DNA of 8,390 nucleotides, from contig JAEZSM010000158.1 of NCBI GenBank assembly GCA_023421875.1, forward strand, positions 1 through 8,390. Direction: 5' to 3'. Both the position numbers and the translations under genes were made by a program. Every line of letters starts with the position of its first letter. Position 1 is the stretch's first letter. The DNA comes from Spirochaetota bacterium. Its GTDB lineage: Bacteria > Spirochaetota > Spirochaetia > Treponematales > Rectinemataceae. Below the pieces are notes generated by a model, which had not been told where the DNA came from, did no database searches, and saw only the letters and a program-made list of their open reading frames with translations. Positions 1-7,579 of the stretch are shown here, piece after piece.

Positions 1-1
1 C

Positions 2-169
2 ACAAAACCCTACATACACCTTATCGCCGATGCCAATGAGGAGAGGGCTTTTCTTGTGGACAGCCTCCCTGCCCGCAAGGCTTCCAGGCTGAAAAAAGCG
101 GGAGCAGCCTTCGCCGAAGCCTGCGGAACAAAGTTCAGCAGCGGCGATCGAGAGGTAGACTCAGTTTAG
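2..169 (+). CDS. 3' end of an unrecognised protein-coding gene (partial)
   Basis: This is the last 55 codons of a gene that begins before the window and ends with TAG at 167-169. The frame stays open from the left edge, while the other two plus frames soon hit stops (a TGA near 37 and one near 110). The visible tail is mixed: a short hydrophobic start (YIHLIADAN), then a basic stretch (PARKASRLKKAG), and a polar end (SSGDREVDSV). I do not recognise the family. A good intrinsic terminator 25 nt after the stop, on the same strand, supports a real gene ending here. It converges on oppF. Confidence is moderate because only the C-terminus can be seen. Confidence 0.6.
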   Translation, partial: TKPYIHLIADANEERAFLVDSLPARKASRLKKAGAAFAEACGTKFSSGDREVDSV

Positions 170-193
170 GCGGCGCGACGTAAGCTGAAGCGG

Positions 194-225
194 GGGCTTG
201 TCCTTGAAAGGGCAGCCCTTTTTTT
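194..225 (+). terminator. Intrinsic terminator of the left-edge plus-strand gene
   Basis: Read on the plus strand, GGGCT (194-198) pairs with AGCCC (214-218). After a bulged T199, GTCC (200-203) pairs with GGGC (210-213), including one G-U pair, around the loop TTGAAA. Seven T residues follow directly (219-225). It lies 25 nt after the TAG of the upstream gene, which is the expected place. The bulge and wobble make it a little weaker than the opp terminators. Confidence 0.75.
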
Positions 226-247
226 GCGCGCAAAAAAAGGGGCTGCC
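211..247. repeat. Near-perfect palindrome joining the two convergent terminators
   Basis: GGCAGCCC (211-218), seven T, GCGCGC (226-231), seven A, and GGGGCTGCC (239-247) form an inverted repeat of about 18 bp per arm with one extra G on the right. It arises because the 3' arms and U-tracts of the plus-strand terminator (194-225) and the minus-strand terminator (232-269) sit tail to tail. On either transcript, if polymerase reads past the first terminator, this larger hairpin could form instead and might protect the 3' end. That role is inference. Confidence 0.7.
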
Positions 248-269
248 TCGGAAAATTCCGAAACAGCCC
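232..269 (-). terminator. Intrinsic terminator of the opp operon
   Basis: On the minus strand, GGGCTG (269-264) pairs with CAGCCC (245-240). The stem continues inward through TTTCGGA against TCCGAGG with two G-U pairs, giving about 13 bp closed by an ATTT loop. After one C (239) come seven T residues (238-232). It lies about 43 nt past the oppF stop codon, so it ends the operon. Confidence 0.85.
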
Positions 270-312
270 TGCAAAGTCTAGGTAAAGGTGCCCCATGATT
301 GGGCGCCCAAGC

Positions 313-1309
<997 letters not shown>

Positions 1310-1317
<8 letters not shown>

Positions 1318-2302
1318 CGTTTTTGTCCCCCGAATAGAGCCAGCAGGAGACAGCCCTGCCTTGGTCGAATTCTGCGGTCTTGGGATATTTTTTCTTGCAA
1401 ATGTCCATGGCCTTTTCGCAGCGCGGATAGAAGGGACAGCAGTCGGGCAGGTCGATTACATTGGGCGGCTGGCCCTGGATGGAGTAGAGCCGCTGGGAGT
1501 TCTCCACGTCGAGCCGGGGAACGGAACGGATCAAGCCCCTGGTGTAGGGATGCTTGGGATCCTCGAAGATCAGGTCCGTAGGCCCTCGCTCCACGATGCG
1601 CCCCGCGTACATCACGCAAAGAGTATCGCAGGTGCCGGCCACAACGCCCAATGAATGGGTGATCAGGATCACCGCGGTGCCCAGCCGCTTGGTGAGCTCC
1701 TGCATGATCTCGAGGATCTGGGCCTGGATAGTGACATCCAGGGCGCTGGTGGGCTCATCGGCGATCAGGATCTCGGGATTGCAGGAAAGGCTCATGGCGA
1801 TCATAACTCGCTGGCGCATGCCGCCTGAAAACTGGTGCGGGTATTGATCGATCCGCTTTTCCGGCGCCGGTATGCCCGCCAGCTTGAGCATCTCTATTGC
1901 CTTTTTCTTGGCCGCGTCCTTGTCCAGCTTCTGGTGCAGCACGATGGTTTCGACCATCTGGGTCGAAACCTTTAAAAAAGGATTCAAGGATGTCATGGGA
2001 TCCTGGAAGATCATCGAAATCTTGTTGCCCCGTATTTGGCGAATCTCGGCCTGGGGCATCTTGAGCAGGTCCTTGCCGTGAAACAGGACCTGGCCCCCGG
2101 CGATCTTGCCGGGAGGCATGGGTATGAGATTGATGACCGAAAGATTCGTGACGCTCTTGCCCGAACCCGACTCGCCCACTATTCCCAAGGTTTCGCCCTT
2201 GTGCAGGTCGAAACTGACACCGTCCACCGCCTTTACCAGGCCTTCGTCGACGGTAAAATAGGTACGCAGGTCTTTGACCTGCAGGATGACTTCATTGGTC
2301 AT
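1310..2302 (-). CDS. oppD: Oligopeptide ABC transporter ATPase OppD
   Basis: This is the second cytoplasmic ATPase of the importer and pairs with OppF. It has 330 residues. Its motifs are Walker A GESGSGKS (43-50), Q-loop Gln100, signature SGGM (159-162; SGGM rather than SGGQ is typical of OppD/DppD), Walker B LIADEP with Asp182 and Glu183, D-loop SALD, and switch His216. The HPY segment (251-253) starts the C-terminal oligopeptide extension. Cysteines 289, 295, 302 and 320 repeat the CX5C, CX6C, CX17C pattern of OppF; Cys288 is an extra neighbour. Translation starts 18 nt after the oppC stop with AAGGAG (2313-2318) 10 nt before the ATG. Its TAA is read through by the oppF start region. Name by synteny; DppD is possible. 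Confidence 0.95.
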
Positions 2303-2320
2303 GGTTTCGCTGCTCCTTGC

Positions 2321-3397
2321 TCAGGTTCGATTCTTGCTCTGCGGATCCAGGGCATCGCGCAAGCCGTCACCCAGGAAGTTCATGCAGAACAAAAAGATAG
2401 TCATCTCAATCGCCGGCGCCAGGAGCTGCCAAGGATAGAGTTCCATGGTGTTAGCCCCCTCGCTGACCAGGGAGCCCCAGGAGGAAAGCGGCGCCGAAAC
2501 ACCCAAGCCCAGGAAGGAAAGGAAGGATTCGCTCATGATAAAGCTGGGCAGGGAGAGGCTGGTGAAAATGATGATGACCCCGAGGGCGTTGGGCAACAGG
2601 TGGCGGAAGATTATCCGCCCCGTTCCGGCACCCATGGAGCGCGCCGCCTCGACGAATTCCGAGTTTTTAAGGCTGATGATTTGCCCGCGGACCACCCGGG
2701 CTATGGTGAGCCAGGACACGAGGGCTATTCCCACGAAAAGGATCACGATAGAGCTCTGGCCTTCCTTGCGGAACAGGGCCATGAGAATAATGACTATGAG
2801 CATGTAGGGCAAGCCGTACATGATGTCGACGAAGCGCATCAGCAAGTTATCCAGCCATCCGCCCACATAGCCCGAAAAGGCTCCGATGATCACGCCCACG
2901 AGGACCGCAGTCAGTGTGCCAATGAGGCCAACCATCATGGAAATTCTCGCCCCATAGATAGTCTTGGACAGCATGTCCCTTCCCAGGTAGTCGGTGCCGA
3001 AGATATAGACATTCTTGCTCGCGGGATCGGTATCCAGGGCGGCTTTCAGCGATTCCACTTCCCGAAGAGTCCGCTCGAGATTGGGCTTGAGCGACGTTAC
3101 TCCCGCGTCCACTCGCTCCTTGAGAAAAATAGCCTGGGCTTCCACCGCCTCCAGGGCGATCTGTCCAGCGGGCTTGAACGAAGGCCGCAGGTTGGTATGG
3201 CTCAGGGTCTGTGTTCTATAATCGTGCAGGGGCAGAAGCGGCGCGGCAAGGGCGACCAGGGCGTAGAATACCACGATCCAAAGGCTGACGAGGGCCATCT
3301 TGTTGCGCTTGAGGCGTTTCCAGGCATCGGCCCAGAGAGAGACGGGCTTCATCTCCTGGTTGAATTCGTTGACAGCGCTTTTTACGTTTTCCGACAT
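2321..3397 (-). CDS. oppC: Oligopeptide ABC transporter permease OppC, with enlarged external loop
   Basis: This inner-membrane permease forms the peptide channel with OppB. It has 358 residues, about 55 more than Escherichia coli OppC. A cytoplasmic N-terminus (LWADAWKRLKRNK, 21-33) is followed by TM1 (about 35-55). An external loop of about 77 residues leads to the conserved FGTDYLGRD (133-141), and five more membrane spans follow (about 151-175, 190-208, 216-232, 271-289, 325-342). The coupling EAA motif EAARSMGAGTGRI (250-262) and RHLLPN contact the ATPases. The C-terminus GDGLRDALDP is typical of OppC/DppC. The excess length lies almost wholly in the loop (about 78-128), which reads as charged amphipathic helix. 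The ATG has a very strong site, GAGGAGGAA, that overlaps the oppB stop codon, so the two genes are probably translationally coupled (13 nt gap). Confidence 0.95.
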   Translation of the reverse strand: MSENVKSAVNEFNQEMKPVSLWADAWKRLKRNKMALVSLWIVVFYALVALAAPLLPLHDYRTQTLSHTNLRPSFKPAGQIALEAVEAQAIFLKERVDAGVTSLKPNLERTLREVESLKAALDTDPASKNVYIFGTDYLGRDMLSKTIYGARISMMVGLIGTLTAVLVGVIIGAFSGYVGGWLDNLLMRFVDIMYGLPYMLIVIILMALFRKEGQSSIVILFVGIALVSWLTIARVVRGQIISLKNSEFVEAARSMGAGTGRIIFRHLLPNALGVIIIFTSLSLPSFIMSESFLSFLGLGVSAPLSSWGSLVSEGANTMELYPWQLLAPAIEMTIFLFCMNFLGDGLRDALDPQSKNRT

Positions 3398-3410
3398 ATG
3401 CGGTTCCTCC

Positions 3411-4340
3411 TCACTTGTACGAAATACGCGGGTCGAGGAACCCGTACACTATATCGACGATGAAATTCATGGTCACCAAAATGAGTGAATACATGATCAC
3501 CTCGCCCATGATCAGGGTGTAGTCCCTGTTGAGCGCCGACTGGACGAAGACACGGCCTATGCCGGGAATCGCGAAGACCGATTCGACCACAAGAGAGCCC
3601 GTGATAATGCCGGAAAACGCCGGTCCTAAATACGATACCACGGGAAGCAGACCGCCCTTGAGTACGTGCTTTCCTATCACGACTCTTTCGGAAAGGCCCT
3701 TAGCCCTGGCGGTACGCACGTAATCGGAGCGTAGCACTTCGAGGATGCTGGCCCGGGAGAGTCGGGCGATATAGGCAAAATAAGGAAACGACAAGGTGAG
3801 GGCAGGCAGGATCAGAGTCTTCCACCCGTCCCGGCTGGTAATCCAGCCCGAGATCGGCAGCCACCGAAGCTTGAGGCCCAGGATAAGCTGGAGCAGAGGA
3901 CCTATGACGAACAGGGGTATCGAGATGCCCACTACCGCAAAGGACATTGCCAGGTAGTCTTGCCATCGATTCTGTTTTAAGGCCGAAATTATGCCCACGC
4001 TTATGCCCGCGAACAAGGCCATGCTGAGCGCTATGGAGCCGAGCATCATGGAGTTGGGCAGAGTCTGGGAGATGAGCTGGTTTACCGTACTGTCCCTGTA
4101 GCGGAAGGAAGGGCCGAAATCCCCCCGGAGCACGTCGCCGAGGTAGCGCAAATACTGCTTACCCAAGGGTTCGTCCATGTGATACTTCTTGAGCAGGTTC
4201 TGGAGCACCTGTTCGGTTACCTTTTTCTCGCTGGAAAAAGGACCGCCCGGAGCGAACCGCACCAGAAAGAAACTGAGCGTGACAATGACGAACATTGTCG
4301 GTATAAGGCTCAGCGCTCGCCGGATGATGTACTTCGACAT
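3411..4340 (-). CDS. oppB: Oligopeptide ABC transporter permease OppB
   Basis: This is the inner-membrane partner of OppC. With the start I chose it has 309 residues (E. coli OppB has 306). It begins MSKYIIRRALSLIPTMFVI, the classic first span of this permease class. The conserved FAPGGPF follows at about 29-35, an external region holds DEPLGKQYLRYLGDVLRGDFG (56-76), and about five further spans follow. The EAA coupling motif lies near DYVRTARAKGLSERVV (206-221), and the end is DPRISYK. The frame is open further upstream to an ATG at 4430, but that start would add 30 residues without homology or a ribosome-binding site. GGAGG at 4350-4346 lies 5 nt before the ATG at 4340 and only 2 nt before the adjacent ATG at 4343, so 4340 is preferred. 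It is the first gene of the tight B-C-D-F block. Confidence 0.95.
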   Translation of the reverse strand: MSKYIIRRALSLIPTMFVIVTLSFFLVRFAPGGPFSSEKKVTEQVLQNLLKKYHMDEPLGKQYLRYLGDVLRGDFGPSFRYRDSTVNQLISQTLPNSMMLGSIALSMALFAGISVGIISALKQNRWQDYLAMSFAVVGISIPLFVIGPLLQLILGLKLRWLPISGWITSRDGWKTLILPALTLSFPYFAYIARLSRASILEVLRSDYVRTARAKGLSERVVIGKHVLKGGLLPVVSYLGPAFSGIITGSLVVESVFAIPGIGRVFVQSALNRDYTLIMGEVIMYSLILVTMNFIVDIVYGFLDPRISYK

Positions 4341-4369
4341 CATACCCTCCAAATAGATGAAAATCTGAG

Positions 4370-4403
4370 GATTTTTCAAAAACCTGATGAGTTTTGAAAA
4401 ATC
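4370..4403. repeat. Perfect 12-bp AT-rich inverted repeat upstream of oppB
   Basis: GATTTTTCAAAA (4370-4381) and its exact reverse complement TTTTGAAAAATC (4392-4403) flank a 10-nt spacer. The dyad lies 29 nt before the oppB start in an AT-rich patch amid GC-rich DNA. It could be a repressor operator or an mRNA hairpin in the oppB leader. A weak minus-strand promoter can be drawn with -35 GTTTCA (4428-4423), a 17-nt spacer and -10 TAGATT (4405-4400). Its -10 overlaps the outer arm, but matches are poor, so I do not call the promoter. It is not a terminator, because no U-run follows. Confidence 0.6.
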
Positions 4404-4483
4404 TACTCTACCACAAAGCACCTGAAACATGGGAGAAATCTGTGCCGCCTGTCGGCCTGTGTGGTAGTCGCCCGTATCAGGGC

Positions 4484-4512
4484 AAAAAAAGGGAGGCGCC
4501 GGAGCGCCTCCC
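4484..4512 (-). terminator. Intrinsic terminator between oppA and oppB
   Basis: On the minus strand, GGGAGGCGC (4512-4504) pairs perfectly with GCGCCTCCC (4499-4491) around a TCCG tetraloop, and seven T residues follow at once (4490-4484). It starts 52 nt past the oppA stop. This is as clean an intrinsic terminator as one sees. It implies that most transcripts from the oppA promoter stop here and that oppBCDF receive only read-through or have their own promoter. Confidence 0.92.
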
Positions 4513-4564
4513 CGTCCAAGGAAGAATTATACCTCCACTTGGAAATTACGACTAGACCGTTTTA

Positions 4565-6109
4565 CTACTTCTTGTAGATGAACTTCGGTGGGTGATAGCC
4601 GAGTGGGTTGGGGAACCATCCGCCCCACTTGGAGGTGTCGATCATATCCTGGTTCGAATAATGATAGATGGGGATGAAGGCCTGGTCCTGGGTAAGAAGC
4701 AGGTTCTCGGCTTTCATGAGCAGCTTCATGCGCTCTTCGCCGGTGGCGAGCACCGCGCCCCGGATGGCGGCGTCGAATTCGGGGTTGGAATAGAGCCCGT
4801 CGTTGTTGCCGCTACCGGTGATGAAGAGGTCGAGCATGGTGTTCGGATCCAGATAGTCGCCGATCCATCCGTGGCGGACAAAGAAGAAGTCATGCTTGGC
4901 GCGCATATCGAGGAAGGCGTTCCACTCCATGTTCTGGAGGATAATGTCGATGCCAAGATTGGTCTTGAGCTGCTGCTGGACGTACTCAGCGATCTTCTTG
5001 TGGCCTTCGTTAGTGTTGTAGATATAGGTGAGGGGGGGGAAGCCCTTGCCGTCGGGATAGCCGGCATCGGCCAGATATTTCTTGGCGGCCGCAGGGTCGT
5101 AGCCAACGCCCGGCTGGGGGGTATAGCCCACCATGGCGGGGGTGAAGGCATCGGTGGGGATCTGTCCGCCCTTGAGTACCTTGTCGATGAGGGTCGTCTT
5201 GTCGATGGCCGCGGCAAAAGCCTTGCGGACATTCACGTTATCAAAGGGGGCCCTGGTGTTGTTGACCGAGAGATAATAGGTGCCGAACCTGGCGGAGACC
5301 TGATAGTCCTTGCGGAGCATGATCTCGTCGATCAGGTCGACGGTGATGCCCACCTGCCAGTCCACGGCGCCGGCCTTGTACATCTTGTAGTTGGTGGTGG
5401 AGTTGTCGGAAGCCAGGTACTTGATGCTCCTGAGCTTGACATTCTTGGCATCCCAGTACTTGGGATTCTTCTCGACGAGGACATAGTCCTGGGGCTTCCA
5501 CTCTTTAAGAATGTAGGCGCCGGTGCCCACATAGTTGCCCGGTTTGGTCCAGTTTGAGCCATGCTTGTCGATCGCCCATTTCGGGGCGGGCTCGAAGGCG
5601 TGGTGGGCCGTCATGTCCGGGAAGTAGGCGGCGGGACCGACCAGGGTTACCTCGAGGGTCTTGTCGTCCAGCGCCTTGATGCCGACGTCCGACGCGGGGC
5701 CCTTGCCTTCGTTGTAGGCGGCAGCTCCCTTGATAACCATGGTGAGCATGTAGGCGTACTCGGACGCGGTCTCAGGATTGAGGGTGCGGAGCCAGCCGTA
5801 CACGAAATCCTGGGCCTTGACCGGGGTACCGTCGGACCAGAGCGCGTTCTTGCGGATCTTGAAGGTTACGACGGTGCCGTCGGGGCTGGTGGTGTAGCTT
5901 TCCGCCATTGCGGGGATGCCCTTGCTGGTCTGGGGGTCATAGACCATGAGCCCCTCGTTGAGGGCGAAGCCTATGTTCGAGGACGTGGTGTCCGTCATCA
6001 GGGCCGGATCGAGCGAAGCGGGTTCCGCTCCGTTAGCGATGATGAGGTCCTGCGCTCCGACCGCGAAGACGGCCAGGAGTGCGAGAACTACAAATAGACT
6101 CTTTTTCAT
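4565..6109 (-). CDS. oppA: Periplasmic oligopeptide-binding protein OppA
   Basis: This is a family 5 extracellular solute-binding protein that would capture peptides and deliver them to OppBC. It has 514 residues. An N-terminal signal peptide, MKKSLFVVLALLAVFAVGAQ, has a two-lysine n-region, a hydrophobic core and a probable signal peptidase I site after Ala19 or Gln20. There is no cysteine for lipid attachment, so the mature protein should be free in the periplasm. Family features follow in order: GAEPASLDPAL (27-37), LWSDGTPVKAQDFVYGW (90-106), GTGAYILKEW (195-204) with NPKYWD, NVRKAFAAAIDK (293-304), and GWIGDYLDPNTMLDLF (414-429). The ATG has a perfect AGGAGG 5 nt upstream and a good promoter. 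The gene ends with tandem stops TAG TAA. Other family 5 substrates (dipeptides, nickel, sugars) cannot be excluded, but the five-gene locus favours peptides. Confidence 0.95.
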   Translation of the reverse strand: MKKSLFVVLALLAVFAVGAQDLIIANGAEPASLDPALMTDTTSSNIGFALNEGLMVYDPQTSKGIPAMAESYTTSPDGTVVTFKIRKNALWSDGTPVKAQDFVYGWLRTLNPETASEYAYMLTMVIKGAAAYNEGKGPASDVGIKALDDKTLEVTLVGPAAYFPDMTAHHAFEPAPKWAIDKHGSNWTKPGNYVGTGAYILKEWKPQDYVLVEKNPKYWDAKNVKLRSIKYLASDNSTTNYKMYKAGAVDWQVGITVDLIDEIMLRKDYQVSARFGTYYLSVNNTRAPFDNVNVRKAFAAAIDKTTLIDKVLKGGQIPTDAFTPAMVGYTPQPGVGYDPAAAKKYLADAGYPDGKGFPPLTYIYNTNEGHKKIAEYVQQQLKTNLGIDIILQNMEWNAFLDMRAKHDFFFVRHGWIGDYLDPNTMLDLFITGSGNNDGLYSNPEFDAAIRGAVLATGEERMKLLMKAENLLLTQDQAFIPIYHYSNQDMIDTSKWGGWFPNPLGYHPPKFIYKK

Positions 6110-6126
6110 CAGTGCCTCCTAAAAAA

Positions 6127-6143
6127 GATACTCGGTGATACTC
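6127..6143. repeat. Tandem GATACTC pair at the oppA transcription start
   Basis: GATACTC occurs at 6127-6133 and again at 6137-6143, a spacing of 10 bp, which places both copies on the same face of the helix. The pair spans the predicted oppA start point and leader, a position where a repressor could act. It may be chance, because the units are short. Confidence 0.35.
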
Positions 6144-6148
6144 ATTGA

Positions 6149-6177
6149 AATATATACTGATGAAACAAGGAATGCAA
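6149..6177 (-). promoter_or_regulatory. Predicted sigma-70-type promoter of oppA
   Basis: On the minus strand, TTGCAT (6177-6172) is followed after exactly 17 nt by TATATT (6154-6149). The -10 matches the consensus TATAAT at five of six bases, and the -35 matches TTGACA at three. Transcription would begin near 6142, giving a leader of about 33 nt that holds the AGGAGG at 6120-6115. The patch is clearly more AT-rich than the flanking genes. Confidence 0.65.
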
Positions 6178-6268
6178 CAATTTTCTGCGAAGTGAGCCCC
6201 GAGGAAGCGGTTTTTATGGCTCCTGAAGCACTATCAGCATCAGTCCGGCCACGGTCTGGTTTGTAAGC

Positions 6269-6297
6269 TTCAATTTTTTCAGCGCGTCTGCTATACT
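6269..6297 (+). promoter_or_regulatory. Candidate promoter of the alcohol dehydrogenase gene
   Basis: TTCAAT (6269-6274) is followed after 17 nt by TATACT (6292-6297). The -10 matches the consensus at five of six bases, the -35 at only three. Transcription would start near 6304 with a leader of about 49 nt. The -10 is part of a tandem repeat, and the second TATACT (6304-6309) lacks any plausible -35 at 16-18 nt. Confidence 0.45.
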
Positions 6298-6312
6298 ATT
6301 TGGTATACTATT
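6292..6312 (+). repeat. Tandem TATACTATT pair
   Basis: The 9-mer TATACTATT occurs at 6292-6300 and 6304-6312, 12 bp apart, upstream of the dehydrogenase gene. The first copy is the likely -10 box and the second would cover the transcription start. This could reflect a small duplication giving two -10 elements, or a regulator half-site pair. Confidence 0.5.
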
Positions 6313-6317
6313 CGAAA

Positions 6318-6343
6318 CCGGGCCAAGGAAGCCTGCGGTCCGG
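6318..6343 (+). promoter_or_regulatory. Possible leader hairpin before the alcohol dehydrogenase gene
   Basis: CCGGGCC (6318-6324) can pair with GGTCCGG (6337-6343), seven pairs with one G-U, around a 12-nt loop that holds the purine run AAGGAAG. The 3' arm overlaps the only properly spaced ribosome-binding sequence, GGGAA (6342-6346), 6 nt before the ATG. The hairpin could therefore lower initiation. This is a structural suggestion only. Confidence 0.3.
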
Positions 6344-6352
6344 GAATCAATA

Positions 6353-7534
6353 ATGGCCTTTCAGGAGCTACTATTGTTTACCTTCAACTCTCCAACGAAA
6401 ATTGTATTCGGCGATGGTTCGGCTGCCTTGGCGCCCAAGGAATTGGCCTCGATGGGCGCCCGCAGGGTATTCATCGTCACCGGCCCGGGACGCACCGCCT
6501 CATCACATGCGCTCGGCACCCTGAAATCGGAGCTTGAAAAAGAAGGTCTCGACTACTGCCACTTCGCCGAGGCAGAGGCTGATCCCAGCATTGTCACAGT
6601 GGCCAGAGGCGCCGCCTTGTACAAACATGAAGGCTGCGACTCGATCCTCGCATACGGAGGCGGCAGCCCCATGGACTGTGCCAAGGGTATAGGGGTTTCG
6701 GTGGCCGAAGGACGACCCATCGAGGACTTCATAGGCACCGGCCTGGCCTTCACCCAGCCCCTGCCTCCCCTGGTCGCCATTCCCACCACCGCGGGCACAG
6801 GCTCGGAAGTGACCAACGCCGCGGTGTTCAGCCTGGAGGCAGGAGGGCAAAAGGCTAAAAAAGGAACCGCCGGAGCGACGTTATTCCCCAGACTGGCTCT
6901 GGTGGATCCCCTTCTCCAGGTTTCCATGCCCCCGGCTCTCACCGCGGCCACGGGTATGGACGCCCTCACCCACGCCGCCGAGGCGTATCTGAGCAGCGGC
7001 GCCAATTCCTTAGCCGATATGTTCTGCCTGGAATCGATAAGGCTCATCGGGGCCAATCTGCTCAAGGCCTATGTCAACGGGGAGGATCTTGAAGCCCGGG
7101 AAGCTATGGCCAGGGCTTCGACCTTGGCGGGCATAGCCCTGTCCCAGGCCGGCCTGGGCATGGTGCACGGTTTTGCCCATGCCGCGGGAGCTCTGGGCGG
7201 CCTGGCCCACGGCCTGGCCAACGCCATAATTCTGCCCTTCATGATGCAATCCTATGTGCCGGTGGCAGAATCCAGGCTACAGGCTATAGGCCGAGCGCTC
7301 ACGGGAAGAGCTTCCGTCAGCGCCCTGGATTCGGCAAAGGCCGTGGCCGACCTTGCCGCCGACCTGGGCATTCCCCACAACCTGAAGGCTGCGGGGCTGA
7401 AGGACTCGCTGCTCGACAAGGTATTCGACGATGCCAAGGGCTACAAACGCAGGGGCCAGAGCCCTCGACAATACAGGGACGAAGAGTTGTACCAGCTTTA
7501 TCTGCGCATCTGGTCAGGATCGGTGAAAGAATAA
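6353..7534 (+). CDS. Iron-containing (group III) alcohol dehydrogenase
   Basis: This cytoplasmic enzyme should interconvert an alcohol and an aldehyde or ketone with NAD(P)(H). It has 393 residues, normal for the family. The N-terminal nucleotide domain shows PTKIVFGDGS (14-23) and the pyrophosphate-binding GGGSPMD (102-108), with PTTAGTGSEVT (144-154) after it. The C-terminal helical domain holds the metal ligands Asp203 and His207 (GMDALTHAAEAY), His272 (MVHGFAH) and His286 (LAHGLANA). Their spacing (4 and 14 residues within pairs) equals that of E. coli FucO, so the metal site looks complete. The ATG has only a weak GGGAA site 6 nt upstream, but no alternative start lies close by in frame and homology begins at once. 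It is divergent from oppA and has no partner gene on its strand. The substrate (for example butanol, propanediol or lactaldehyde) cannot be read from the sequence. Confidence 0.93.
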   Translation: MAFQELLLFTFNSPTKIVFGDGSAALAPKELASMGARRVFIVTGPGRTASSHALGTLKSELEKEGLDYCHFAEAEADPSIVTVARGAALYKHEGCDSILAYGGGSPMDCAKGIGVSVAEGRPIEDFIGTGLAFTQPLPPLVAIPTTAGTGSEVTNAAVFSLEAGGQKAKKGTAGATLFPRLALVDPLLQVSMPPALTAATGMDALTHAAEAYLSSGANSLADMFCLESIRLIGANLLKAYVNGEDLEAREAMARASTLAGIALSQAGLGMVHGFAHAAGALGGLAHGLANAIILPFMMQSYVPVAESRLQAIGRALTGRASVSALDSAKAVADLAADLGIPHNLKAAGLKDSLLDKVFDDAKGYKRRGQSPRQYRDEELYQLYLRIWSGSVKE

Positions 7535-7540
7535 TCAGTA

Positions 7541-7562
7541 ACTCGGCTGCTGGCGGCTGAGT
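7541..7562 (+). terminator. Weak hairpin in the convergent gap, possible terminator
   Basis: ACTCGGCTG (7541-7549) can pair with CGGCTGAGT (7554-7562) around CTGG, nine pairs with two G-U pairs, just after the dehydrogenase stop. No T-run follows, so it is not a standard intrinsic terminator. The G-U pairs become mismatches on the minus strand, so it would act for the plus-strand gene only. It may be a remnant or a 3'-end stabiliser. Confidence 0.3.
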
Positions 7563-7579
7563 GAGAATCCGGACGGGGT

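Noticed and set aside
2036..3463. A 475-codon open frame on the plus strand opposite oppC and the start of oppD
   Set aside because: It lies wholly antisense to genes with intact family motifs, shows no recognisable domain, is rich in His, Gln, Gly and Asp as expected for a complement of GC-biased codons, and has no clear ribosome-binding site.
4341..4430. Longer OppB starting at the ATG at 4430
   Set aside because: The added 30 residues would be translated through the AT-rich inverted repeat, have no family counterpart and no ribosome-binding site. The start at 4340 has GGAGG at good spacing and gives the usual length.
4592..6097. Two successive long plus-strand open frames (4592-5557 and 5561-6097) opposite oppA
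   Set aside because: They share one frame opposite a well-supported binding-protein gene and are made of low-complexity Gly, Val, Asp and His runs. This is the usual shadow of GC-biased third positions.
6553..7065. Minus-strand open frames opposite the alcohol dehydrogenase
   Set aside because: They are antisense to a gene with a complete set of metal and nucleotide-binding motifs, and no family is recognisable.
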